DNA from: Siphonodentalium dalli | Lineage: Eukaryota; Mollusca; Scaphopoda; Gadilida; Siphonodentaliidae | Direction: 5' to 3' | Assembly: GCA_032622095.1 (NCBI GenBank) | Contig: CP136062.1 | Span: 140,760,351-140,824,350, forward strand | Length of the DNA: 64,000 nucleotides | Part shown: one piece after another, positions 54,901 through 61,880 of the stretch | Position numbering within the stretch: position 1 is the stretch's first letter | How the letters are laid out: each line of letters begins with the position of its first letter | The notes under the pieces: generated by a model | The model's database searches: none | The model's input: only the letters and a program-made list of their open reading frames with translations | Told to the model about the DNA's origin: nothing | Program-made: the position numbers and the translations under genes

Positions 54901-57900
54901 ACATATATAAGAGAATTGAACTGGCACCAGTAGGGTTTTCGCAAATTTCAGGAAGCTCCAGTCATGGAAGGGTTAAATAGTATTCAATATAAAGTATTAT
55001 GCCTTATATGTGAATTGTGAAATATTCATTTCACTAAACCTGTCAGTTTGTTAAAATGGTCAGTAATTGAATATTATGATCAGCTTTTCCCACGATGAAT
55101 AATGCTAATTTTGAGTCATTTTAGATGTTAAATTAGCGGTTTGATCGATCAATGGTTTGATAATTGAATTCTTTTTATGTGAGTAGTTACTTGGTTTCTA
55201 TTAACCCTTCGGCGAGTGAAACGACATATATGTCGTCTATCGGTTGAGGAGTAGAGCGACATATATGTCGTTTCAGGAAGTGTTATTTTATGTCGATAGA
55301 ACTTCAATAAATCATCTGATTTATAAATGATTTGAATAGGAGTTATTTTGATTAATATAATGCCCCAAATGTATAAGTGCAATCGATTATGATAACACAC
55401 GTTAACAAAAAATGCGCATAAATTAAAACGAATTATTTGACCCTTTTGACCCGAACTTGTTAATAATTATTGCTATGACGTTGACGTTAAATTTACTCAT
55501 GACGTCATGTATATATGACGTTACAGATACTCTCCAAAGGGTTAATCCTTTCTTTACTAAATTCTCATTGACTTACCTGTGAACAAGTTCTATGACCCTT
55601 TCCTCATTTGGTTTAAATGAGTCAATGTCAGGATCATCATTTGAGCCGCTGTATACTCGTCGAACAACATCTCGCAATTCTGTCCAACATTTCTGCAACT
55701 CCTGAGTTTCCCTTTCATGCTCAGCTTCAATTTGCCTGAAAATATTACTAAATATTAGTTGAGAGAACACTTAATGTATCCTACACATCATTGATATGAA
55801 TCATGACACCTTAGACAAGAATGTGAAAATTGGCAGACAGAACCCAAATTTGAACTTGACCTGTATTTTGGGCTAGTAAACCAACATACCTTCATTCCAT
55901 TCAGTTGAGTCTATCTAAAGTTATCATCAGGATACCAAAAGCGAACAGACGGACAAACAGAGACCAATAACATAATACATCACTTTTTTTTTTAAATGGC
56001 CGTATTTCCCTCTGGGTCCCCTCGGCTTTTCTAAAATATGAATAAGGAGGGTGGTGCTTGCCTTCCGCAGTCGACTAATATCGCTCCCATAATAAACTTG
56101 GATCCATTTGGAGCTAACTTGTTTTCAGTGGACACAAGTGCTCCAAAGACTATATCAAGTGATGTCACACTCATAATTAATAGTTTACCATAATTTAAGT
56201 CTCGAGCTCTCAGATTAAGGACCCCCTTGGCTAATTTGATGTGACTAACTTGGCTCCTTCTGGGGGTGTCTTCTTGAACAAAAAACAAAAGGCTTGATAT
56301 GCAATTTTCCCAGAGACACTCATGTACTAAAGGAGAACCTAGCAGTGATTAATGGATATTATCAGTATGATAATCCTGATATCCTAAAAAGCTTCTTTAC
56401 GATATGAGGTTCCCGACTTGTTGATGAATATGAGAATGGTGTCTTTACGTGCGCTCGCGCAACAGTATGGCGATCAGACAGATTTGTTCATAGCTTGGTG
56501 TCACTCTGTTCCGTTTCACTCCATGACATCACCAAAAACGACGTAAAACCTCGTGGCGTTCTGACATTTTTACTGTGCCGCGTTTTTGCTATGTTTATTT
56601 TATGTGTTGTTTTCTATTATTTGTTTGTCGCCGATATCGCCATTTGTCGGGATTCCCTGTTTCTGGTATGCTCGTAGTGAGCCTCGATTTAGATTTTTTC
56701 TCCCAGGTCAAAATACGTCAGAGTTATGACAAAAATAGATCGACCTACATTTTCTACATTAGAACTCTACATCAAAGAGTCTATAGACTCCTTCGGGACC
56801 TACATAGACTCCTTCATTTGGGTATTTTTACTTATAATTGGGAAGTTTTATCATTTTTGGTTCGTGCGAAGACCTCTTTTTATCGTGCGGGAAAAGAGAG
56901 ACATTCAAAACGCGATTTCGTAATTCAACGCAATAGGCTGAATAGCCCAACCTTCAGCCGAGTTCTGGGTCAAATACGACGAATGACGTAACACAAAACA
57001 AAACGCATTTGTTGACACAAACACCGTTTGAAGAGTTTATTATTACATAAAATGATCGTTATTGATTAATTATTGATTAATTATTCATATTTATTGTTGC
57101 ATATTGGCTGCTATCAATATTTACACATAATTGCTCCTTTGGTCAACTTTGACTATCGGAAAATGAAAATGAAAATATGCCGCTGAAAAAAATGTAATCG
57201 ATATTAAAGGTACGGTTGGCCTTGACGGTGGGTATCCTGTGAAAATATTTCCAACCGTCAAAAACCACCACAAACAGAAAGAACATCAAAATGTAGACAG
57301 ACTTTGTCCATATACAAATAAGAAATATCGCATAAACAGTATGTTATTGTCATATGGTTGACCATTGTTATATAAACAAAAGCATAAAAAGTTACTTTTC
57401 TGGTGTTTGTTTATATTATAATGGTAAACATAAAGAGCGTTCTTTGTGGGTGAATTCCTGATACGGAACTACTAAAGAGCGTTTATGCCATTTGTGTGTG
57501 ATTAGCCAGTAGCATTGTGCTTTCTTCTGTAACACAATCAGGCTCTTGCTTAGGTAAAATATAGTAGGTGTTTATGATAACATGCTGTTTACGCGATGGT
57601 CTTGGTATATATGAACGAAACTGTATGCGTTTTACTGTTTTTTCTGTTTACGGTGATTGGAACAAATATGAATATTTTCGACAACTAAGGCCTCGCGTGC
57701 CTTTAAAGTCTCATCCTTTCGGCAACATGGAATTGGTTTTAATTACTTAAATGATTAATATAGTAATTTGCCTTTTATCTGTGATGAAATGAGATATGGT
57801 AATTGTCTTTTTTTGCTAACATTAAATTAAATTAAATAAATTAAGTAAAATACAGTGAAATTATTTTTTTTATTATTTTTTATTACATTTTTGCGCACGT

Positions 57901-60900
57901 TGGCATCTCTCTGAGTGCATTCTAGTTTACTCTGTGGTCGAGTTAATAATCAGTGTAATGCACCTGGAAATAAATATGCTGTGGAATGCACAATATAAAC
58001 CTATTGAATACAAAATCAAGCCTGGATATCAATAGCAGTTAATTAACTAGACAGTTACCTTCGCTCAATACAAGCTTCGCACTGACATATGGATCCATTG
58101 GGAGTTGTCGGCTCTGACCCGCCGGAAATATTACTTTCAGACAGAAATGACAAAGACGAAGAATCAACATATAATTCTTGATCCTGGAAGAACAAGAGAA
58201 CAATGAAGACATGGATATGAAAACATCGAATATATACTACGGTAACATGGTTAATAACTGAAGAAATTGGGTATAACTGCGAAAATAGCTATCATCATGG
58301 TTATCAAATGGCAGTACAAGTAAATACATTCACAACAATTCACGTTATACATGTAGCTGTATGTACATCTATAAAACACTTGCCTGCCAACCAATCTTGC
58401 CAGCAGTGGTGGAAGCATTGGGGGGGATAACTTGACCATTTAAAATGTGATTTATCATGGCTATCAGTTATGGGTTTTACCTCATGCTAATTATGTGTAA
58501 ATGGATGGTAAACTAATTCAAACTGATGAAAGTTCATGACACAGAAACAGCTTCCAAATTTGGTATGAGACATGAACTATTCACAATCTTTGCTAAACCA
58601 GAAAATAGATAATAAATTTTGTCAGGTTAAAATGTTAAGTGTTAATGACATATTATGGACTTGTTTAGTTGTGTAAAACTGATAAATTAGTATTCAGGCA
58701 CTACGCCAACTGGAGGAATGTAGCATTCTAATAACGTTGCCGAAAATCTCAAACAAATTGACAGTACCACTCCATATATATAATAAATAATTATTTCTCG
58801 ATTCAGGATGAAACTATTGGCGAAAAAAAATGGTTTCACCATCGAGAGTCACTGCATTTAATTAATACATAAGAATGACTATGTGTGTGTGTGTGTGAAT
58901 TTGGATATAATAACTGTAAAAATAACTACTTTTCAAAGCAAGATTATTCTCCATTTCTATACGATCACCCTACCGGAATGTTTCACATCACTTTAAGAAA
59001 TAACTAACTAACTCTCATGATGCCATCAAATTAAAAAACTTAATTCTCTTTGGCAAATGTCTCGAATAAACTTACCAAAAACGAATCAAGAGAACTCTTC
59101 TTCTCCATTTCACTGTCAGCAACTTTCCGGCATGATGGACACACCCAGATTGGAAGCTGAAATAGATAGCGAATGATTTTTGTTTTAAAATCAGATCCAC
59201 ATAGCTACATACATGTAGTAGAAATATTGTCTAACAGTCATGCACACTTTAATCTACAACCTGTAGATGCTTGTGACATGCTGACATTTTGTTTCATTAC
59301 GGTATGTAAATTGATCATGGATCATACCAGTACATAACCTAGATTCAGTTGTAGTTACGAAAAATATGATCCCAAATTGAACAAATCTGAACCCCAGTCA
59401 CACAAGGACCCACCATACAAAATATTAGCTAAATCGGACTGATGATTCTGGAGAAGAAGTCATTCTAATAATTACTAGGGAGAATAGAGTTATGTCCCTG
59501 ATTCTGCCCCTATTTGACCCAGTGACCCCATTTGAACAAATCTGACCCCCAGTCACTCAAGGACCTTCCATACCAAAATATAAGCTAAATAGGCCTGATG
59601 GTTCTTGAAAAGAAGTTGTTTTAAGAATTACTATGGCGGGAAAGAGTTATGGCTCTAGCTTCGCAACTATTTGACTCAGTGACCTTATTTTAACCAATCT
59701 GAGTCTGAGTCAAGCAGGGAACATCCACACCAAATATGAACTCATTTAGCCTTATGATACTGGAGAAGAAGATGATTGTTGACGGACAGACGGACGACGG
59801 ACGAGGAGTGATGACTATAGCTCCACCGGAGACTTCGTCTCAGGTGAGCTAAAAACATGGTGGCTTGGAACTGTGACTTGAAATTATGGGATGATGAAAA
59901 AATATTTATGTTTCTGTCATTTTTTTCATGAAGGCAGACAATCCAGTTTAAAAACAAGTGAGGATTATCACAAATTCACAGATCTTTTGGCGATTCACAT
60001 TCTGCAGAAACTAATAATGAACATCTTGTGAAAGTGTCAATGACACTGTAGCTCAAATTGGAGAAGGGATAATGTCATACATTTCAGTCAATGGAGCGAT
60101 AAGAAATGCAGATAGGATGAGGGATGTGGCCGAAAGATTTAGTCATGCAAAGAATAAAATCCAAGATGACTGTTGGTGGCCATGTTTTTTAACAAATTCT
60201 GGGAAAATTTTATGGCTCCAATCTAGTGGTCATCCCAAAGATCCATATCATGTTTGGTGACTATTGCATGAGGTATGTGGTCAGTAGGTTGTGAAAAGGG
60301 ATTTAGTAATGCAAAAGAGTAAAATCCAAGGGAGGCCATGTTATTCATTGAAAATCATTCAAATTTTATAGCTCCCATCTAAAGGTGACCCTAAATTTTC
60401 AAAACAATTCTCTGATAAATGCAGGCCATTGATTCAAATTAAAAATCCAAGATGGCTGCAGGTGGCCATTTTTTCAACGAATTTCAGCTGAATTTTTTTT
60501 AAATAATTGATGGCTCCCATCTAGAGGTCACCCCGAAGAAATTGTATGAAGTTTGGTGATGATCAGATGAGGGATATGGCTTGTAGGGGTGTGCCTAAGG
60601 ATTTAGTTATGAAAAGATTAAAATCCAAAATGGCTACTGGCAATCAAGTTTTTCAATGAAATTCGAAAACATTTCATGACTCCCATCTAGTAGTCCCCCA
60701 AAAGATCCATATGAAGTTTGGTGACAATCCAATGAGGGATGTGGTCCATAGGGTGGTACAAAGGACTTAGTCATGCACAGAGTTGACATGGTTGCCATGT
60801 TTTTCATCGAAAATCGTTCAAATTTGATAGCTCCCATTTAAAGGTGATCTTAAACATGCCTGTAATTTTTTTTAAACAGTTCTCTATTAAATGCGGCCTG

Positions 60901-61880
60901 CAGGGTGTGCTGATGGATTCAAATTGTTTAATTAACAAATTTTGGGAAAAAATCAATGGCTCCTATCAAGGCGTCACCCTGAAGATCCATATGAAGTTTG
61001 TTGACGATCGGATGAGAGATGTAACTTGCAGGGTGTGCAAAAGGAAATTGTTGATGGATACATGCATGGACGAACAGACAATGGATGCCAACACATGGCA
61101 ATAGCTTAAACTTGACTTTGTCAATTGAGCTAATGACTGCAGAACAATCATCCCAGACGCTACTAATTACTTGATTCATATTTATAAAAATTGTCTGCTA
61201 AACAAGATTGATTTCGGAAGTGAACCACACTATCTTAATTAATTTATTAACTCATCGCATAGAAATGTGCACACAGACCAATTCCGCATTTTAGTATTGG
61301 CTCATTCGTTGTAGACGGCATAATAAGCTCCGGCTCCAAATCTGTGATTTTAATTTGTTTGACTCAAAAATTTTGATGTCATCGTAGTTAAGCCAGAGAT
61401 CTCCGACAAACCGGTGGCGGTATTATTTATTTATTTTTCGGATTATGTATTATGCAATCAAAATGTGACTTAGGTCATCTTAATCACAATTGGGAGGACT
61501 TTCTGATTGTGTTTGGTGATATTGACTTTTTATTGTTCACAAAATAAATCCTTTAAGGTTATGAGGAATGTCTAATAGTGGGGCACGTATATACGCCATA
61601 AAATTTTCATCATGATATTTTAAAAGATTTGTTCTATCAAATTAATACCAAAAAAACAGAAAAAAAGTTGAATTACAGTTTATATATCATCTGAGTAAGC
61701 ACTGTGCTCAAATTGGAATATCTTGTCACATTTGTTTTGATGAATCATATTTAAAAATTTCCACAATTTCAGTTTAAAATTAAGTCACAGATTGGACATA
61801 CCACTTAATTTCTGTACTTACCTGTGTGGATTTTATGTCAGCACTTTTATCAGATTTATTCGACCCATCTTTGCTCTTAT
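24857..61880 (-). CDS. FAM193A: FAM193 family protein (FAM193A/B orthologue), 19 exons, 5' partial
   Basis: Gene-level entry; the exons are listed separately. The joined reading is 1463 residues plus stop, lacking the N-terminus, and every junction has AG acceptor, GT donor and matching phase. Landmarks (residue 1 = first full codon seen): Cys pair CPSC 25-28; CQCEAC 79-84; acidic coiled-coil stretch about 89-300 with NVTWELHNKHLF; CHCRRC 363-368 followed by CSCDEC 374-379; a Ser-rich SPPSMSSTSSSSGSSSP block; Asp tract 464-473; CDCHHC 528-533; CQCHIC 550-555; CADPDC 897-902; CDCCYCEFFGH 936-946; basic helix AKRARQKQRK near 1028-1037; Lys-rich NLS-like runs; FAM193_C block 1403-1463. These match human FAM193A in order as I recall it (about 1265 residues there). 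The function is poorly known; human FAM193A has been reported as a positive regulator of p53 acting against MDM4, and nuclear location fits the basic runs. The symbol is by family; A versus B was not separated. Confidence 0.93.
25343..25427 (-). CDS. FAM193A: FAM193 exon r (FAM193_C, first part)
   Basis: Residues 1402-1429 plus a split Arg: DEIFMPKSESDLENGDMDEH then EKEIEEFKR. Aligns with [28 protein letters not shown] at the C-terminus of human FAM193A. Confidence 0.95.
26017..26417. mobile_element. Long foldback element 'TTAAAGGTACTCAATC', copy 2
   Basis: Same arms as 8391-8811, ending GATTGAGTACCTGTAA; the arms include CTTCGGGGGTAAAAAATAT and complement. Lies in the FAM193 intron between exons q and r. 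Confidence 0.85.
26555..27001. mobile_element. 'AATGAGGTCC' two-hairpin element, second full copy
   Basis: AAATAGTGTGTCTGCCATTT at the left, CACACACTATTTTAAGG at the right; two hairpins and spacer as in 10586-10997. Ends about 58 bp from the exon q donor. Confidence 0.8.
27059..27125 (-). CDS. FAM193A: FAM193 exon q (Lys-rich)
   Basis: Residues 1380-1401 plus a split codon: AKNSVKSKKNKRKNKAEDMN then NI. Counterpart of the KGKNKKNKKKKGDRVNNSID segment in human FAM193A; likely nuclear localisation signal. Confidence 0.9.
27755..28485. repeat. Pearl/Helitron-like array, about 172 bp units
   Basis: Three clear units with AGGGCCATAACTCTGGTGAA and TTGTACGGACGGACAAAAT, one degenerate unit before them, then a 3' hairpin (CCGACTTCAAGTCGG). 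Ends about 60 bp from FAM193 exon p. Confidence 0.8.
28546..29489 (-). CDS. FAM193A: FAM193 exon p (long disordered region with internal repeat)
   Basis: Residues 1065-1379, 944 nt. Starts GKGTKDTIENNGRITDICRH, contains the NLS-like run KKKKKLKHK, then two copies of a roughly 25-residue unit (ISKNVLQNHVKLSSSNKCQN and IAKTLLQNQVKLASSKCQN), then a Lys/Asn/Ser/Pro-rich tail ending ETSPRQNDQ. Little of it is alignable to vertebrate FAM193A by eye beyond general composition and placement before the KSKKNKRKNK exon. Confidence 0.9.
29490..31346 (-). other. FAM193 intron between exons o and p
   Basis: Holds one hairpin MITE (29902-30158); the rest is unique AT-rich sequence with no feature. Confidence 0.7.
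29902..30158. mobile_element. piggyBac-like hairpin MITE, copy 6
   Basis: TTAACCTTTCCATTAC left, CGTCATGAAAGGGTTAA right; two complete hairpins. In the intron between exons o and p. Confidence 0.85.
31347..31428 (-). CDS. FAM193A: FAM193 exon o
   Basis: Residues 1038-1064 plus a split Gly: AIEKAKVEEEKTKFTEAMSI then VPAPKHS. Continues the charged helix of the previous exon. Short and weakly conserved; accepted because both junctions are canonical and it bridges the phase between its neighbours. Confidence 0.85.
32135..32794. mobile_element. Nested foldback element in PIF-like copy 1
   Basis: AGTGCCACCGCA..CGTAAGTGGGG at the left, complement at the right, with TAA on both sides (32132-32134, 32795-32797). 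The other PIF-like copy lacks it, confirming it as an insertion. Confidence 0.8.
33860..33967 (+). repeat. Right end of PIF-like copy 1
   Basis: GGGCATTATCCCCATAACG then the CCTCGCTCCCTCATCG phrase and the TIR. The same stretch is present inverted at 44415-44525, which identified the second copy. Confidence 0.85.
34245..34442 (-). CDS. FAM193A: FAM193 exon n (basic helix)
   Basis: Residues 972-1037. A Pro-rich linker, then KGLDELIKYINGGEQEERER and AKRARQKQRK. Matches VEDLLQFINSSE..AAKRARHKQRK of human FAM193A. Probably a helical, nuclear-targeting segment. Confidence 0.94.
34579..34812. mobile_element. piggyBac-like hairpin MITE, copy 7
   Basis: TTGAACCCTTTCATGACGG left, GCAAGGGTTAA right. 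Hairpins partly degraded. In the intron between exons m and n. Confidence 0.8.
35067..35135 (-). CDS. FAM193A: FAM193 exon m (tandem acceptor)
   Basis: Residues 949-971: MSAPTSKNYPEMRERLRQRL then KKK, matching APTSRNYAEMREKLRLRL. Two in-frame acceptors six bases apart (TTTAG then ACTCAG) allow an optional Thr-Gln; the shorter form is annotated, the longer would end at 35141. Donor AAG|GTACGT. Confidence 0.93.
35955..36665. repeat. Pearl/Helitron-like array with ACGG microsatellite
   Basis: Units of about 155 bp with GGGCCATAACTCTG, CAAACCCATATTCGAACTCG and ATGTTTGAGTTAT, then a (GGACGGACAGAC)n run at about 36560-36610 and a terminal hairpin (GTTTACCATACATGGTATGG). This order (array, ACGG repeat, hairpin) is the pearl element layout. 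Confidence 0.85.
37205..37370. repeat. Foldback repeat around 'GTTTATAGCGGAATTT'
   Basis: AGTTTATAGCGGAATTTACA pairs with TGCAAATTCCGCTATAAACT, and GTCCAGTAAATTTGGTCTGG with CCAGACCTAATTTACTGGAC. Ends about 100 bp below exon l. A decayed relative is at 25630-25720. Confidence 0.8.
37471..38688 (-). CDS. FAM193A: FAM193 exon l, the largest (CQCHIC to CDCCYCEFFGH)
   Basis: Residues 543-948, 1218 nt, phase 0 at both ends. Starts MKVEDNQCQCHICLQQQ; then a low-complexity Gln/Ser/Pro region with ELHLYPHIHGSAGLHGMH, matching LHLYPHIHGHVPLH in human FAM193A; then CADPDCDGHH, DSCSEQSTSTSASNQKEGKY and CDCCYCEFFGHSS, all diagnostic of the family. The middle (about 600-890) is poorly conserved and Ser/Asn-rich, probably disordered. 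Confidence 0.97.
38830..39226. mobile_element. TTAA-ended hairpin MITE, 'GACCATAGGTC' type
   Basis: Perfect 18 bp ends TTAACCCTTTACCCAACA and complement, TTAA both sides. Two hairpins with the same CCAATGCATTCTC arms as the other TTAA-ended copies but centre GTCGACCATAGGTCGCC. About 140 bp from exon l. Confidence 0.9.
39590..39700. repeat. Dispersed repeat shared with 57210-57320
   Basis: Both have a GGCCTT..GGTGGGTaTc/GGTTGGGTCT start and an AAACAGAAAGAA..ATAGACA phrase. Too diverged to delimit. Confidence 0.5.
41030..41162. mobile_element. Short MITE, 'ATCGCATAAACAGTATGTTA' ends, copy 1
   Basis: Left ATCGCATAAACAGTATGTTA; right TAACTTACTATTTACGCGAT is its imperfect complement. Longer copy at 57327-57596. 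Confidence 0.65.
41328..41592 (-). CDS. FAM193A: FAM193 exon k (Asp tract, CDCHHC module)
   Basis: Residues 454-542. A ten-Asp run (464-473) leads into an acidic stretch, then a linker and IACDCHHCVPQAKYEQM. The Asp codons are mixed GAT/GAC, so this is an old tract rather than a fresh triplet expansion. CDCHHC repeats the CxCxxC spacing. Confidence 0.92.
41593..43910 (-). other. FAM193 intron between exons j and k
   Basis: Only the MITE at 42686-43153 and a duplicated CACAAAACACCACACC phrase were recognised. Confidence 0.7.
42686..43153. mobile_element. MITE with 'TACTGTATACACCCC' ends, about 470 bp
   Basis: TACTGTATACACCCCTCACT at the left matches the complement of TGATGGGCTTACTGGTGGTTGTATACAGTA in blocks (also AAGCCCAG / CTGGGCTT). 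A CACAAAACACCACACC duplication lies just to the left (42195 and 42638). Confidence 0.65.
43911..44153 (-). CDS. FAM193A: FAM193 exon j (CSCDEC, Ser-rich block)
   Basis: Residues 373-453 plus a split Glu. Begins CSCDECTITHMITCGIINQ, matching CACDDCSLSHILTCGIMD, and includes SPPSMSSTSSSSGSSSP, matching SPPSVSSASSGSGSSSP. Phases carry in and out correctly. Confidence 0.96.
44415..46160 (-). mobile_element. PIF/Harbinger-like element, copy 2 (1.75 kb, inverted)
   Basis: The same ends as 31748-33967 in reverse order, with TAA on both sides (44412-44414, 46161-46163). Compared with copy 1 it has lost an internal segment and gained a pearl-like array at 44822-45612. Confidence 0.8.
44822..45612. 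repeat. Pearl/Helitron-like array inside PIF-like copy 2
   Basis: Three units of about 170 bp with GGGATAACTCCACCAAAAAA, CGGACAGACGTCATAATCGC and GTTCCCATGG, then GACGCCGACGGACGGAC-type repeats and a CCCACCGC-type hairpin end (about 45575-45610). Confidence 0.8.
46755..47703. mobile_element. hAT-like element, about 950 bp
   Basis: Starts CAGGGTTCCCACTCC and ends TTAAGAACCCTG, with TTTCCATACTTTTTCCAGAC-like subterminal repeats in both orientations. CAGGGTT ends are typical of hAT elements; the flanking 8 bp match only in part, so the duplication is decayed. It stops 28 bp from the exon i donor. Confidence 0.6.
47732..47827 (-). CDS. FAM193A: FAM193 exon i (CHCRRC module)
   Basis: Residues 341-372 plus a split Arg: LETHFTETMRQMLSNKNSTE then QCHCRRCNQTQ. 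Aligns with FTDTMRHMLSSRL..CPNCNYRRRC of human FAM193A. The Cys module continues across the intron into the next exon (CSCDEC). A hAT-like element ends 28 bp beyond the donor. Confidence 0.94.
48264..48727. mobile_element. Hairpin element with different ends (ATATGTGACCCGCC)
   Basis: Ends ATATGTGACCCGCCATATCA and complement, over 40 bp paired. Inside are the same two CCAATGCATTCTC hairpins with GACCATAGGTC centres as in 38830-39226, but no TTAACCC ends. Ends 54 bp from exon h. Confidence 0.9.
48782..48897 (-). CDS. FAM193A: FAM193 exon h
   Basis: Residues 303-340 plus a split Ser: AALKVKQKMLKEDWEFFRAQ and on, matching KTKQRMLTEDWELFKQRRF in the human protein. Basic and helical. Donor CACAG|GTGAGC. 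Confidence 0.94.
49529..49620. repeat. Short tandem repeat 'CGTATCGTCTTTTG'
   Basis: After TTAACCCTTATTCC comes a 24 bp unit (TTGTTGTAGCGTCCGTATCG plus TCTT) repeated, flanked by CGTCTTTTGACGTCTTT on both sides. The start looks like another TTAACCC-ended element, whose right end was not found. Confidence 0.55.
49797..50335. repeat. Direct repeat pair
   Basis: GACAAAATGAAAACAAACGA..AGAAACACGTGGTT occurs at about 49799 and 50251, about 450 bp apart, each followed by a TTTCGACGAA(G/A)ACGAAA phrase. Confidence 0.7.
51869..52131. mobile_element. piggyBac-like hairpin MITE, copy 10
   Basis: TTAACCCTTCCATGACAGG left, GTCATGAAAGTGTTAA right; two full hairpins. 105 bp from exon g. Confidence 0.9.
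52237..52384 (-). CDS. FAM193A: FAM193 exon g
   Basis: Residues 253-302, RQGAASKEAYNEDTYPNLLH to SIEIYNEDQ, corresponding to the TYSTLLQRYQR...EEWLECQKRIDAYVDEQ segment of FAM193A. Lies only about 105 bp from the hairpin MITE at 51869-52131. Confidence 0.92.
52786..53051. mobile_element. piggyBac-like hairpin MITE, copy 11
   Basis: TTAACCCTTTCATGACGGG left, GTCATGGAAGGGTTAA right; two hairpins. About 400 bp from exon g on the other side. Confidence 0.9.
53290..53790. repeat. Pearl/Helitron-like array, relative of 44822-45612
   Basis: Starts GTGAGCTGTCCCAATGGGA and has the GGGATAACTCAACAAAAA and CATAATCGCAGGTGGACAGG phrases; about two to three worn units. Confidence 0.75.
53870..53994 (-). 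CDS. FAM193A: FAM193 exon f (NVTWELHNKHLF core)
   Basis: Residues 212-252 plus a split Arg: EKEHLKKFNVTWELHNKHLF then HSIAYTDPTIHSSLSVIIMQLR. The NVTWELHNKHLF string is identical to vertebrate FAM193A as I recall it and is the best single diagnostic stretch of this half of the protein. Confidence 0.96.
54419..54629 (-). CDS. FAM193A: FAM193 exon e
   Basis: Residues 141-211: LCSRDPHQLFLRLESQVKEF through ARTMAGMVNEL. Matches the LCQRDPYQLYQRLEQQ region of the human protein. The donor CTG|GTAGGTAG was placed so that the next exon joins in phase 0; a GTAG four bases further in is the alternative but would break the frame. Confidence 0.93.
54711..54976. mobile_element. piggyBac-like hairpin MITE, copy 12
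   Basis: TTAACCCTTTCATGACGGG left, CATGGAAGGGTTAA right. The first hairpin has collapsed to two short GCATTCTCTCATATATAAGA palindromes. Confidence 0.9.
55201..55545. mobile_element. TTAA-ended element with 'CGACATATATGTCG' palindromes
   Basis: TTAACCCTTCGGCGAGTG at the left and CTCCAAAGGGTTAA at the right, TTAA on both sides. The interior differs from the hairpin MITEs: two copies of CGACATATATGTCG at the left and TGACGTCATG / ATGACG repeats at the right. Confidence 0.75.
55577..55735 (-). CDS. FAM193A: FAM193 exon d (coiled-coil)
   Basis: Residues 88-140 plus a split Arg. Reads QIEAEHERETQELQKCW then TELRDVVRRVY, close to the IEAEHERETQ..WTELR segment of human FAM193A. Charged and probably helical. 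Confidence 0.95.
55800..55965. repeat. Single worn pearl-like unit
   Basis: CAGAACCCAAATTTGAACTTGA, CTGTATTTTGGGCTAGTAAA and an ACAGACGGACAAACAGA end resemble 35955-36665. Confidence 0.6.
57327..57596. mobile_element. Short MITE, 'ATCGCATAAACAGTATGTTA' ends, copy 2
   Basis: Right end TAACATGCTGTTTACGCGAT is the imperfect complement of the left end. 270 bp, non-coding. Confidence 0.7.
58059..58183 (-). CDS. FAM193A: FAM193 exon c (CQCEAC module)
   Basis: Residues 47-87 plus a split Arg codon. A Ser-rich linker leads to NGSICQCEACIERR, matching the CxCEAC-ERR motif of FAM193 proteins. Cys 79, 81 and 84 form a CxCxxC unit that probably binds metal (inference). Confidence 0.93.
58650..59000. 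repeat. Dispersed repeat shared with 63395-63760 and 9430-9560
   Basis: In reverse orientation it shares GATTATTCTCCATTTCTA, the CACTGCATTTAATTAATA stretch and ATTAGTATTCAGGCACTA with 63395-63760. A (GT)n run sits at 58880. Confidence 0.75.
59076..59156 (-). CDS. FAM193A: FAM193 exon b (WVCPSC Cys pair)
   Basis: Residues 20-46, beginning LPIWVCPSCRKVADSEMEK. The Trp-Val-Cys-Pro-x-Cys motif is the N-terminal Cys pair of the family. Length is a multiple of three (81 nt), phase 0 at both ends, donor TTG|GTAAGT. Confidence 0.88.
59380..59855. repeat. Pearl/Helitron-like array with ACGG-type end
   Basis: About two and a half units (GTTATG(T/G)C, TGATGGTTCTTG, GACCCCAGTCAC), then ACGGACAGACGGACGACGGA and a hairpin (AGCTCCACCGGAG..CAGGTGAGCT). 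Confidence 0.8.
60040..61130. repeat. Tandem repeat element related to 12720-13470
   Basis: Units of about 155 bp with AAATCCAAGATGGC, GATCCATATGAAGTTTGGTG and GGATTTAGTCATGCA; begins GTGTCAATGACACTGTAGCT, as at 15070 in the centre of the macro-palindrome, and ends CTTGACTTTGTCAATTGAGC. Confidence 0.8.
61822..61880 (-). CDS. FAM193A: FAM193 exon a (first exon seen, starts mid-codon)
   Basis: Residues 1-19, KSKDGSNKSDKSADIKSTQ, preceded by two bases of a split codon. The donor is CAG|GTAAGT and the acceptor side reads TTTCAG. Only this frame is open and it joins in phase to the strongly conserved next exon. Low-complexity Lys/Ser/Asp linker, so the family match rests on its neighbour. Confidence 0.7.

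Larger units (their letters stand above)
55736..58058 (-). other. FAM193 intron between exons c and d
   Basis: Holds a worn pearl unit and a short MITE. 56400-57000 is richer in CpG and has open frames on the plus strand, but no family match. Confidence 0.7.

Noticed and set aside
56575-56991. 138-codon plus-strand open frame
   Set aside because: Overlapped by a second frame, no start context or splice support, no family match; intronic to FAM193.
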